From: Bufo bufo
Lineage: Eukaryota; Chordata; Amphibia; Anura; Bufonidae
Length of the DNA stretch: 64,000 nucleotides
Reading direction: 5' to 3'
Assembly: GCF_905171765.1 (NCBI RefSeq)
Contig: NC_053392.1
Coordinates: 403,917,399-403,981,398 of the forward strand
Every line of letters begins with the position of its first letter. Positions within the stretch are counted from its first letter, which is position 1. Of this stretch, positions 11,571 to 21,678 are shown in pieces. The translations under genes were made by a program, and so were the position numbers. The notes under the pieces were generated by a model. It did no database searches, was not told the DNA's origin, and saw nothing but the letters and a program-made list of their open reading frames with translations.

Positions 11571-13130
11571 CAGTGGATATAAAAAGTCTACACACTCCTG
11601 TTAAAATGTCAGGTTTATGTGATGTAAAAAAATGAGACACAGATAAATCATTTCAGAACTTTTTCCACCTTTAATGTGACCTATAAACCGAACAATTCAA
11701 TTAAAAAACAAACTGAAATCTTTTAGGTAGAGGCAAAAAAAATATAAAAATAAAAATATATGATTGCATAAATGTGCACACCCTTAAACTAATACTTTGT
11801 TGAAGCACCTTTTGGCGAGATTTGCCCACTCTTCTTTGCAAAAAGACTCCAAATATGTCCGATTGCGAGGGCATCTCCTGTGCACAGCCCTCTTCAGATC
11901 ACCCCACATATTTTGAATCTGATTCAGGTCTGGGCTCTGGCTGGGCCATTCCAAAACTTTAATCTTCTTCTGGTGAAGCCATTCCTTTGTTAATTTGGAT
12001 GTATGCTTTGGGTCGTTGTCATGCTGAAAGATGAAGTTCCTCTTCATGTTCAGCTTTCTAGCAGAAGCCTGAAGGTTTTGTGCCAATATTGACTGGTATT
12101 TAGAACTGTTCATGATTCCCTCTAGCTTAACTAAAGCCCTATTCCAGCTGAAGAAAAACAGCCCCAAAGCGTGATGCTGCCATTACCATGCTTCACTGTG
12201 GTTATGGTATTCTTTTGGTGATGTGCAGTGTTGTTTTTGCGCCAAAAATAGCTTTTGGAATTATGGTCAAAAAGTTCAACCTTGGTTTCATCGGACCATA
12301 ACACCTTTTCCCACATGCTTTTGTGAGACTTCAGATGTGTTTTTGCAAAATGTAGCCTGGCTTGGATGTTTTTCTTCGTAAGAAAAGGTTTTCGTCTTGC
12401 CACTCTATCCCATAGCCCAGACATATGAAGAATAAGGGAGATTATTGTCACATGTACCACACAGCCAGTACTTGCCAGATATTCCTGCAGCTCCTTTAAT
12501 GTTGCTGTAGGCCTCTTGGTAGCCTCCCAGACCAGTTTTCTTCTCGTCTTTTCATCAATTTTGGAGGGACGTCCAGTTCTTGGTAATGTCACTGTTGTGC
12601 CATATTTTCTCCACTTGATGACTGTCTTCACTGTGTTCCATGGTATATCTAATGCCTTGAAAATTATTTTGTACTCTTCTCCTGACTGATACCTTTTAAC
12701 AATGAGATCCCTCTGATGCTTTGGAAGCTCTCTGTGGACCATGGCTTTTGCTGTGGGATGTGACTAAGGAAATTTCAGGAAAGACCAACTAGAGCAGCTG
12801 AACTTTATTTGGGGTTAATCAGAGGCACTTTAAATGATGGCAGGTGTATGCTGACTCCTATTTAACATGATTTTGAATGTGATTGCTTAATTCTGAACAC
12901 AGCTACATCCCCAGAGGGTGTGCACACTTACGCAACCACATTATTTTAGTTTTTTTTTGTTTTCTTCCCTCCACCTAAAAGATTTCAGTTTGTTTTTCAA
13001 TTGAGTGGTACAGTTTATAGATCACATTAAAGGTGGAAAAAGTTCTAAAATGATTTATCTTTGTCTAATTTTTTTACAGCACAGACACCTGACATTTTAA
13101 CAGGGGTGTGTAGACTTTTTATACCCACTG
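11571..13130 (-). mobile_element. Tc1-like element A (full length, coding strand minus)
   Basis: This 1560-bp element starts CAGTGGATATAAAAAGTCTA and ends with the inverse of CAGTGGGTATAAAAAGTCTA. It is flanked by TA on both sides (11569-11570 and 13131-13132), the standard Tc1/mariner target. The inverted terminal zone extends to about 170 bp, including CAACTGAAATCTTTTAGGT-type words. It carries one broken transposase gene and lies in the piggyBac A flank, so it is younger than that element. Confidence 0.95.
11784..12742 (-). pseudogene. Tc1-like transposase A (frameshift; third catalytic residue changed)
   Basis: The protein starts MVHRELPKHQRDLIVKRYQS at 12742. It has the paired-like helix-turn-helix DNA-binding half, with a GRPSKI AT-hook-like linker at about residues 58-63. 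The first catalytic Asp is in VLWSDETKVELF. The frame breaks near 12150, in WGCFSSAGIGL. The remainder (11784-12167) holds the second Asp in QHDNDPKHTS, and at the expected DD34E spacing it reads SPDLNQIQNMW where the family has SPDLNPIENLW. The catalytic Glu codon GAA has become CAA (Gln). Two independent defects make this copy inactive. Length without the frameshift would be about 320-340 residues, normal for Tc1. Confidence 0.93.
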
Positions 13131-13149
13131 TATATGGAATATGTAGGGA

Positions 13150-13150
<1 letters not shown>

Positions 13151-13187
<37 letters not shown>
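13151..13187. repeat. (GT)n(TA)n microsatellite
   Basis: A GTGTGTGT run passes into about 16 TA units. The TA target of the next Tc1-like element is the last TA of this run. Confidence 0.95.
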
Positions 13188-13190
<3 letters not shown>

Positions 13191-13520
13191 TCACCTAAAG
13201 AATTATTAGGAACACCATACGAATACAGTGTTGGACCCCCTTTTGCCTTCAGAACTGCCTTAATTCTACGTGGCATTGATTCAACAAGGTGCTGATAGCA
13301 TTCTTTAGAAATGTTGGCCCATATTGATAGGATAGCATCTTGCAGTTGATGGAGATTTGAGGGATGCACATCCAGGGCACGAAGCTCCCGTTCCTCCACA
13401 TCCCAAAGATGCTCTATTGGGTTGAGATCTGGTGACTGTGGGGGCCATTTTAGTACAGTGAACTCATTGTCATGTTCAAGAAACCAATTTGAAATGATTC
13501 GAGCTTTGTGACATGGTGCA

Positions 13521-14433
13521 GTGGTGCAGGCCTCGATGGTAAGGTGTGTCTTTTTGCTGATGACACAAAGATTTGTAACAGGGTTGATGTTCCTGGAGGG
13601 ATACACCAAATGGAAAAGGAGTTAGGAAAACTAGAGGAATGGTCCAAAATCTGGCAACTAAAATTTAATGTTGATAAGTGCAAGATAATGCAACTGGGAT
13701 GTAAAAACCCAAGAGCAGAATATAAAATCAGTGATACAGTCCTAACCTCAGTATCTGAGGAAAGGGATTTAGGGGTCATTATTTCAGAAGACTTAAAGGT
13801 AGGCAGACAATGTCATAGAGCAGCAGGAAATGCTAGCAGAATGCTTGGGTGTATAGGGAGAGGAATTACCAGTAGAAAGAGGGAGGTGCTCATGCCGCTC
13901 TACAGAGCACTAGTAAGACCTCATTTGGAGTATTGTGCTCAGTACTGGAGACTATATCTCCAGAAGGATATTGATACTTTGGAGAGAGTTCAGCGAAGAG
14001 CTACTAAACTGGTACATGGATTGCAGGATAAAACTTACCAGGAAAGATTAAAGGACCTTAACATGTATAGCTTGGAAGAAAGACGAGACAGAGGGGATAT
14101 GATAGAAACTTTTAAATACATAAAGGGAATAAACAAGGTAAAAGAGGAGAGAATATTTAAAAGAGGAAAAACTGCTACAAGAGGACATAGTTTTAAATGT
14201 AATATCAGGAAGTATTACTTTACTGAGAGAGTAGTGAATGCATGGAATAGCCTTCCTGCAGAAGTGGTAGCTGCAAATACAGTGGAGGAGTTTAAGCATG
14301 CATGGGATAGGCATAAGGCCATCCTTCATATAAGATAGGGCCAGGGGCTATCCATAGTATTTAGTATATTGGGCAGACTAGATGGGCCAAATGGTTCTTA
14401 TCTGCCGACACATTCTATGTTTCTATGTTTCTA
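13521..14433 (+). mobile_element. 5'-truncated CR1 (family B) with target duplication
   Basis: This is the last ~910 bp of a CR1 LINE, homologous to 21679-22600 on the minus strand. The 3' end is a (TTTCTATG)n octamer array, the hallmark of CR1 3' ends. The flanks repeat TGTGACATGGTGCA (13507-13520 and, with one extra G, 14434-14448). The Tc1 family sequence shows this word once, so it is a target duplication. It is a typical product of incomplete reverse transcription. Confidence 0.93.
13532..14338 (+). pseudogene. CR1 ORF2 C-terminal fragment (reverse transcriptase from the FADD box on)
   Basis: About 270 codons are open from just before the catalytic box LFADDTKICNRV to the natural stop. 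The FADD box is intact, unlike in the longer copy at 21772-24459. Downstream come the conserved thumb/C-terminal segments LVRPHLEYCAQYWRLYLQKD, ERVQRRATKLV and the end AWDRHKAILHIR. There is no promoter, start or endonuclease, so it is a dead 5' truncation even though the frame is still open, which suggests a fairly recent insertion. Confidence 0.9.
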
Positions 14434-15154
14434 TGTGACATGGGTGCATTATCCTGCTGGAAGTAGCCATCAGAGGATGGATACATGTTCTCATTCTGTT
14501 TACGCCAAATTCGGACTCTACCATTTGAATGTCTCAACAGAAATCGAGACTCATCAGACAGGCAACATTTTTCCAGTCTTCAACAGTCCAATTTTGGTGA
14601 GCTCGTGCAAATTGTAGCCTCTTTTTCCTATTTGTAGTGGAGATGAGTGGTACCCGGTGGGGTCTTCTGCTGTTGTAGCCCATCCGCCTCAAGGTTGTGC
14701 GTGTTGTGGCTTAACAAATGCTTTGCTGCATACCTCGGTTGTAACGAGTGGTTATTTCAGTCAACGTTGCTCTTCTATCAGCTTGAATCAGTCGGCCCAT
14801 TCTCCTCTGATCTCTAGCATCCACAAGGCATTTTTGCCCACAGGACTGCCGCATACTGGATGTTTTTCACACCATTCTTTGTAAACCCTGGAAATGGTTG
14901 TGCGTGAAAATCCCAGTAACTGAGCAGATTGTGAAATACTCAGACCGGCCCGTCTGGCACCAACCATGCCACGCTCAAAATTGCTTAAATCACCTTTCTT
15001 TCCCATTCTGACATTCAATTTGGAGTTCAGGAGATTGTCTTGACCAGGACCACACTCCTAAATGCATTGAAGCAACTGCCATGTGATTGGTTGACTAGAT
15101 AATTGCATTAATGAGAAATAGAACAGGTGTTCCTAATTATTCTTTAGGTGAGTG

Positions 15155-16105
15155 TATATAGCTGGCACTAACTTAAAAACTAACCAGAAAACACAGGCGC
15201 TGATCAGCACTTGCCAGTAACAGCTCGCACACAGAAAAAGTGGTGCAGAGCTGGAAAATACAAACATATATATTTTTTTAAAGGCAAAAAAAAAGAAAAA
15301 AGGACAGACTGGAGTCCTCCAGGCAGGGGAGGGGGGGAGGGATAGGGACAGGGACAGGGACTGACAGGGAATGGGGATCTGAAACTGTTCCAGATGCTGT
15401 TCTCCTTCTTCTTCTGAGAGCAGTGAAAAGCAGTGATTTATGTGGTAGTACAGTTTCAGGTCCTCTCTGTAAGCAGTCACCAAGCTAGAATTGCTTCCTA
15501 CAGAGAGGCGCCAACTGTTCTTTTCAACTGAATGGCGCTGCCATTGGCTGGAGCGTTGTTTCAGCCAATCACAACGATGGGAGGGGACATCATACACTGA
15601 TATCCGCTTTCTGACCTCGGAGGTGACATGGGCTGATGTTATCAACCCCAATCACCTCCAACTAAGCCCACCTGCAGCTCCACAGATTGGATAACTGTAT
15701 AATAGCACTACCATTGGCTAGAGCGTTGCTCCAGCCAATCGCAGCGCTGGGAGGGGACACCTGTGTCTGGTGTCCCCTCCCTGACCTAGGAGGTGACATC
15801 GGCTGATGTAATCAGCCCCTGCCACCTCTAGCCAAGCCCCCCTGCATTACCATACCATTGCCGGCGCTGCGATGGGCTGGTCTTCACTAACCAGCCAATC
15901 GCAGCGATAGGGGCTGCAGGGGGGCAGAAAAACGCCTCCTCGCCTTCAGCTAAGATAGCTGCCTGCTGATTAGTGTAGCCATCTTATTCCAGTTACCGCG
16001 CGATGCGGCGAGATGACCGGAGTTAACCATGGCGTACTATTACGTCAATTTGCGGAAACGCACTGACTTTCATGACTTAATAGTATGTTATGTGTCGGGA
16101 AGGGG
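15155..16105. repeat. Repetitive GC-rich flank with clustered CCAAT boxes, possible 5' end of piggyBac A
   Basis: A unit containing CCATTGGCT(G/A)GAGCGTTG, then CAGCCAATC(A/G)CA(A/G)CG and GGGAGGGGACA occurs at about 15541 and 15712, with a more distant third at about 15866. Each gives a pair of inverted CCAAT/ATTGG boxes. The stretch ends GTGTCGGGAAGGGG followed by TTAA (16106-16109), the piggyBac target. The order of pieces (transposase, A-rich region, duplicated region, this block, TTAA) suggests the promoter-proximal end of piggyBac A. I could not match a terminal inverted repeat at the other side. Confidence 0.5.
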
Positions 16106-16109
16106 TTAA

Positions 16110-16479
16110 ACAGCAAAAATAAATGGCCTTTACATTTCAGGCAAAAGACAAAACAAATCCTGCTTGTCTGAGCACTAACTAAACAGTGTCTTCCTGACTG
16201 TACTCGGGGCACTGAAGTTCACCACAGCAAGCTCACAATTCTAATTTGTGTCCAATGCTAGAACTCAGCAGAGGATTTAAGTCTGCAGTTTTCCTGTTTT
16301 ACTCATCTGTGATTGTGTTTGCATTCAGAACTCTACACTGTGTGACTTATTACTGATTGTTCAGTTTATCTGACTTCTGGCTTTTGGATTATACTTGTGG
16401 CTGCTGTTCCTGCTTATATCTACTCTCCCAGTAATTGATCTTAGCTTGACTCTGGAGTAACCTCTAATGTACTGCATTC
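16110..16479. other. Unassigned non-coding stretch
   Basis: No reading frame, terminal repeat or tandem structure is recognised. It may be old transposon or intron. Confidence 0.45.
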
Positions 16480-16482
16480 ATT

Positions 16483-16803
16483 GGGGGAGATAAATCAAGA
16501 CTGGCGGATGGATCCGCCAGTCTTGAAGTCCCTGCTCTGGAGTGAGATGCGCCTAATATATTGAGAGGCAGAAGCCTCTTAATAAATCAGTTGAACCTCT
16601 GCCCTGCTGTGTGCCAGAAAGTGAAATCTACGCCAGTTAGATGCTGTCGTAGACTTCAGCTATAACTTACACCAAATTCTGGTGAAAGTTATAGTAAATG
16701 CGGCAAGGTGGGACAAAGCGCCCCCTTCCGTTAAACCATGCACCTTAATGTGCAACTTTTTAACGCCACAACTGTGGCGTATAGTGCTTCATAAATGTCC
16801 CCC
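16483..16803. mobile_element. MITE with GGGGGAGAT termini and 3-bp target ATT
   Basis: It starts GGGGGAGATAAATCA and ends TTCATAAATGTCCCCC, flanked by ATT on both sides. It is related at its tips to the palindrome at 57675-57849, which has ACT on both sides. It is non-coding and the superfamily is unassigned. Confidence 0.65.
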
Positions 16804-16979
16804 ATTGTGTCTGTATCTCCTGTTTTTTTCCTTTGTTTGCTTACTCCTCTTTGTACCTACCTAGTTATTCTTTTATCATAGTTCTGATAGATATAGACAT
16901 CAGATGTCAGATAGTCACTAGTGTAATTTAATTATAATATAATCACAGAGTACCTTCACCAGTGTAAAACGTAACCTTT

Positions 16980-18440
16980 ACTGATGATCATTAAAACTGA
17001 CCCAGATTGTGCCCATAAAAAGCAATTGGCAATAAGGCTGGGAGGGACAAGGAAAGGAAAAATATCTAACCCTCACACATGCCCTATTAAACTACAAGCC
17101 CTGACTAGCAAAAACAGAATGGCCGCCCCGATAGGGGGGATCCCGTATCAGGAACCTCCTGATAGGCCCTATATGTCCCTGACAAGGGATAGATACCGCT
17201 ACCCGAGAAGAGACTTATTATGACTACAGTCGAACAGCAATGTAATTGGTCAATGCATGTATCAGAAAATAATAAAGTCACAACATAGATAAATAATCGC
17301 ACATAATACATATATGCTCCCAAATAAACCAGTGGCGACCAAATATGATCACCAGTGGAAAAAGGAGCACGTACCATATGTCCCATATGTCTCTGAACCG
17401 TTCTCTGGGGTCAGTTCATCAGGGGACCACATATAACAGAAAAACTCCACAAATCAAACAATACAAAAATAATGCCCATATGATAATCGAAATTCTCATG
17501 GCCAAAAAGAATAACAATTCCCAAAAATTTGGGACCAAACATGATGCATCTGCATCACAAACCCAATGTCCACAATGCTGATACTAATAAGCCCCTTTTA
17601 AAGTATACCGCAGACCAGTTAACTACCGATAGTACTAATATGCAGTATAAGTAAAATTGGAATAACAGTAGGAAAGGCTAATCAAAGTAACTATTGATGT
17701 AGCAGAGAGAGGAAAATATGGTATTATACTTCCCTTAATCCCAACTGAAATGCCAGGCCTGGAGAGGGTATGATAATTAGGTCATTCTGAGTCAGCACAG
17801 GAGCATTGGTGATGCAGTGGTGGCCATCTAGATGGAAAGTCTGGTCTCTGTCCATACCTACATGCAGTCAGCGGCGCTCTAAATACCAGTGCACCGGAAA
17901 CCGGAAGTCGGCGGTGGAACGCATGGTGGAACACAAATACAGGAAGTAAATCACAGATATACTGGCAATACAGGAGGAAGGACAAAGAAACCATTGGGCA
18001 TAGAATTTATGGTACAGATGGCAAAGCCACTTTACCCTACTAATACAAGAGGATTGTTTGACTATTGAAAAGTAATATTTTATCATAAACAAGTGTCACT
18101 TCATACCAGCTAATAAGACGAGGGATGGGGAGGTAAAATCGGAGGAAAGTTACTGTCCCACATATTATAAGGTATATATTGGGTGCACCATTTGATAAGT
18201 AGCACACTACCTCACCCATAGATTAAAAAAATAACAATAGATATATCTGTCATCGATATAGCTTATCCACAGTAAAATATATGAGACCCAGTTAGCATAT
18301 TGGTCAGAAAACACTATTGTATCTTCCCACCAGCCCAGGAGCAAATTAGCATAAGTTAGGGCACAGGGACTCCCCATAGCGGTGCCCCTGAGCTGGTGGT
18401 AGTACTTAGAACCAAATACAAAATAGTTATGGGTCAAGAT
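16980..18440 (-). mobile_element. Penelope-like element relic (minus strand)
   Basis: On the minus strand a reverse-transcriptase fragment lies at 18207-18437. It carries QLRGTAMGSPCALTYANLLL and the catalytic ISYIDD, both diagnostic of Penelope-like elements and close in pattern to the better copy at 20549-21055 (QGTAMGAACTPSFANLFL, RYIDD). About 0.8 kb further on the same strand, sequence reads CCCCTGATGAACTGACCCC then AGAGAACGG (17391-17424), which resembles the hammerhead-like core of Penelope terminal repeats. The whole is broken and has no open frame. Confidence 0.65.
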
Positions 18441-18833
18441 AAATTCCAGAAAACGAAGAACAAAACTGTTATGGCCGTGGTAATGATTGCTTTTGGTATC
18501 AAGGAAATGCTATGTTGCTTTTAGTATCAAGGAAAATTATGTTGCTGTATCTTTTGATATCATTCCTTAATAAAGTATTGTTTGGGTAACTAGTTTATGT
18601 ATTATATTCTGCTGTTGGAGATTTTTTATGATATCATCCTTAATAAAGTATGGTTCTATAATATCCTTAAGTGTGGAGGCATTCAATATTTATTTGGTTC
18701 AGTGATTATGTATTTTGTCCTCCTGACATTATAACATTGTCCGGCCTCTTTAAAGGGTGTGTTGTTGGGCTCTCTGTAGTTTCAGGGATTATTTTCCTCA
18801 GTAATTAAGATGGATTTCCGGGCATGATCTGCT
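18441..18833. other. Region upstream of the Penelope-like coding sequence
   Basis: Two degenerate copies of CCTTAATAAAGTAT(T/G)G occur at about 18565 and 18639. It is likely the 5' part of the Penelope-like element or the junction between two such elements. No gene is visible. Confidence 0.4.
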
Positions 18834-21678
18834 TTGTGGCAATCACAAGCTGACAATTTATTCAGTGGCGGTGAGTGCTCGGGAAAGGAGATGGACGGTC
18901 GACCAATTAGAGAACTGAAGAATGCCTTGAAGAAATATCACCACAAACAAGCAAAGACTTGGTGGAACAAGGTATCTTTGGAGAATTACAATTTTATCCC
19001 TGGGGGTCTGAGGGTTCAGATCTTTCCCTCGTATGGGAACACAGATGCTGATTTTACTACCAGATGGGAGGATGTCTGCAACAAGTGTTCTAGAACACTG
19101 ATGCCGACAATCATTGACCTAAATATTAATATGCTGAGCACCTTGGAGGAGGAGATTAATAATACTACAGAACAACTAACACTGATCTTTTTAGTGCATG
19201 ATAAGGAAGAATGGGATAAGGAGATTCAAGAATTATATGATATTTGGGAACAACAGTTGAAAACCACTAAAACTAAGAAATTCCTGAGGGATAAGCAGGA
19301 TTTTGAAAACAATAGGGTCTACAAATGGCGCTCAACATCATATAAAATGAGATCAAGGTCTAATTCAGTTTTGTCCAGTATATCTAGGGGAGTCCTCTGG
19401 TTCCACCAGTTATTTGGCCCAAAAAACTAGAGGTGTGGCCAGGAGGCTTAAAAGGAAAGAAGCCCCGATGCACAAAAACTCAGATGCAAAACGGAAAATA
19501 GATGGCCGACGCGATGAAGCCACGCCTAAGGTAATTAATTTATCAGACAAAAAGGCAAAAATGGATGTTTTGAGTTATGGACTTACCTTTGCTCCCTCCG
19601 GACATTTTGACTGTTTTACAGCGATAAGGGACTTACATCTGTTCGCCAGGAAACTAGTTTTTAAAAAACTATATCACTGTAGAGCAGTAGAGAATGAATT
19701 GGAGACAATCCAGGAGAGGGAAGCGGCCAAGATTTTAATGGGATTATTGGAAGAACAGGAAACAGGGCTGCAAAGTAAACAAGGTATGTTTCCGCCATCA
19801 TTACTACCGAAGTACACATGATTCCCAGCCCTTAACCTTTATCCCAACATTTATGCCTTTGTTCAGTTGGTGACTAAAGAATTTGAGAAGATCAAAACAA
19901 CTACAAAACGTAATCTTACATACATCCAGGGACAGGCGGTGGATGAATAAAAAAAGATGAAAGATGTGGTGTTTAAACCTGCTGATAAAGGCGGAAATGT
20001 AGTTATTTGGCCCAAAAAACAGTATGAGAAGGAAATACATAGGCAACTGAAAGTGGTGACGTGTTATAAACGCCTGACATACAACCCAGGTGACCAGTAT
20101 AAGAGAGAATTGACAACAATTGTGCAGTGTGCTCAGATAAAAGGGATCATTTCTGCGAAAGAAACTCAATGCTTGCTACCAGAATATCCAAGGGTAGCTA
20201 GCTTATACATGCTGCCAAAATACCAACAAAACACGCAACATGCCTCCCAGGACGCCCGATTGTATCAGGATTCGGTAGCCTTTGAACCATCATGCAAACT
20301 GATTGATTCTATATTGAAACCTTTGGTTGAACAGTTACCTTAATTTCTAAAGAATAGCACAGATTTATTACGCCGATTTGAATGGCCTACATCTGGAATA
20401 AGATATGTGGATTGCGTCGTGCGACGTTGAGTCGCTATGCACGAGTGTTCACCATAAAAACGGGATGGAGGCGATGCGATTTTTTTCTTACAATGTCAGA
20501 CATTGATGAACCCATGGGTGAGTTTATTTTGGAATTTGTTTCAACTTTTTGGTGTTCGGTGACGCCTTCTACCTACAGCTCCAGGGGACAGCGATGGGGG
20601 CGGCCTGCACGCCTTCCTTCGCTAATTTGTTCCTAGGGCTGTGGGAGAGGGAGGTGTTTCTGGCAGACTCAGTTGTGGGTGTGAGTGGGGTCCAGCTGTG
20701 GGCCCGCTACATAGATGACATCTTCATCGTGTGGCAGGGCCCACAGACTGGATTTGCGCAATTTATTGAGACCTTAAATGACAATAACCTTAACATCAAA
20801 CTCACCCATAAAATCAATAAGACCAATATGGATTTTCTGGATGTGAAAATATTGGTATATGAAGAAGAGACGATACATACAGATATGTTCAGGAAAGAAA
20901 CATCTACCAATACACTTTTACATGCCAATTCTAGCCACCGAAGTAATCTAATCTACAGCATTCCATATAGCCAATTTCTACGTGCAAGATGCATCTGTTC
21001 CACCGAGGAATGCTTTGAAACTCAATCAGCTAATCTGCGAGGGGATATCCGATGAGGACCATCTCACAGGGATATGGGAAAGAAACGGGATGATCTCCTA
21101 AATCGCCAGAGACAGAAGGGAGACCAAGATGGGCAGGTACGTTTTATCTCTACATACAACCCTGAGTGGAAAGAGATGAGAAATAACTTAACAAAATATT
21201 GGGAAATCTTGCGATTAGATCCCACTTTAAGTCGAGCCCTTCCTGAGACCCCATCGATTACATATAGATGGGCCAACAACCTCAGGGATATTCTAGTAAA
21301 GAGTTACTACCCTGGGGAGCGTCCATCGTTGAGGTTTGGTTCACTAGGCCCGAAATTGGGGTGCTCACCCTGTGGAAAATGCGTTGCATGAATAAATGTG
21401 GACAAGGCCTCTCATTTTTCTAATTTGACAGATGATGGGAGACAATTTGTGATTACTCACAATATTACGTGTAATACAACAGGTGTTATATACCTGGCAT
21501 CATGCCCTTGCCAACGGGTATATGTTGGGATGACCTCGAGGGAACTCAAGAAGAGAGTACGTGAACATGTCCTTGGTATAATGGCGGCCTATGAGGAGAA
21601 TGATCTATCCCAACTAAAAACCATTCATAGACACTTTAAAGAATTTCACGGATGTGATAGTTCCATTTTCTGAGTCAG

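Larger units (their letters stand above)
13205..15018 (-). pseudogene. Tc1-like transposase B, two separated pieces
   Basis: The N-terminal piece (14788-15018) starts near MGKKGDLSNFERGMVGARRA and contains the helix-turn-helix segment QLLGFSRTTISRVYKEWCEK. The C-terminal piece (about 13205-13510) holds LEHDNEFTVLKWPPQSPDLN and the terminal Glu in PIEHLWDV, then MPRRIKAVLKAKGGPT. The catalytic centre between them is decayed and also broken by the CR1 insertion. It cannot code for an enzyme. Confidence 0.85.
13188..15154 (-). mobile_element. Tc1-like element B, split by a CR1 fragment
   Basis: The ends are CACTCACCTAAAGAATTATT at the left and its inverse at the right, flanked by TA (13186-13187 and 15155-15156). 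The minus-strand transposase is interrupted by a 913-bp CR1 fragment at 13521-14433. Without that insertion the element is only about 1.04 kb, so it also has an internal deletion. Confidence 0.93.
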
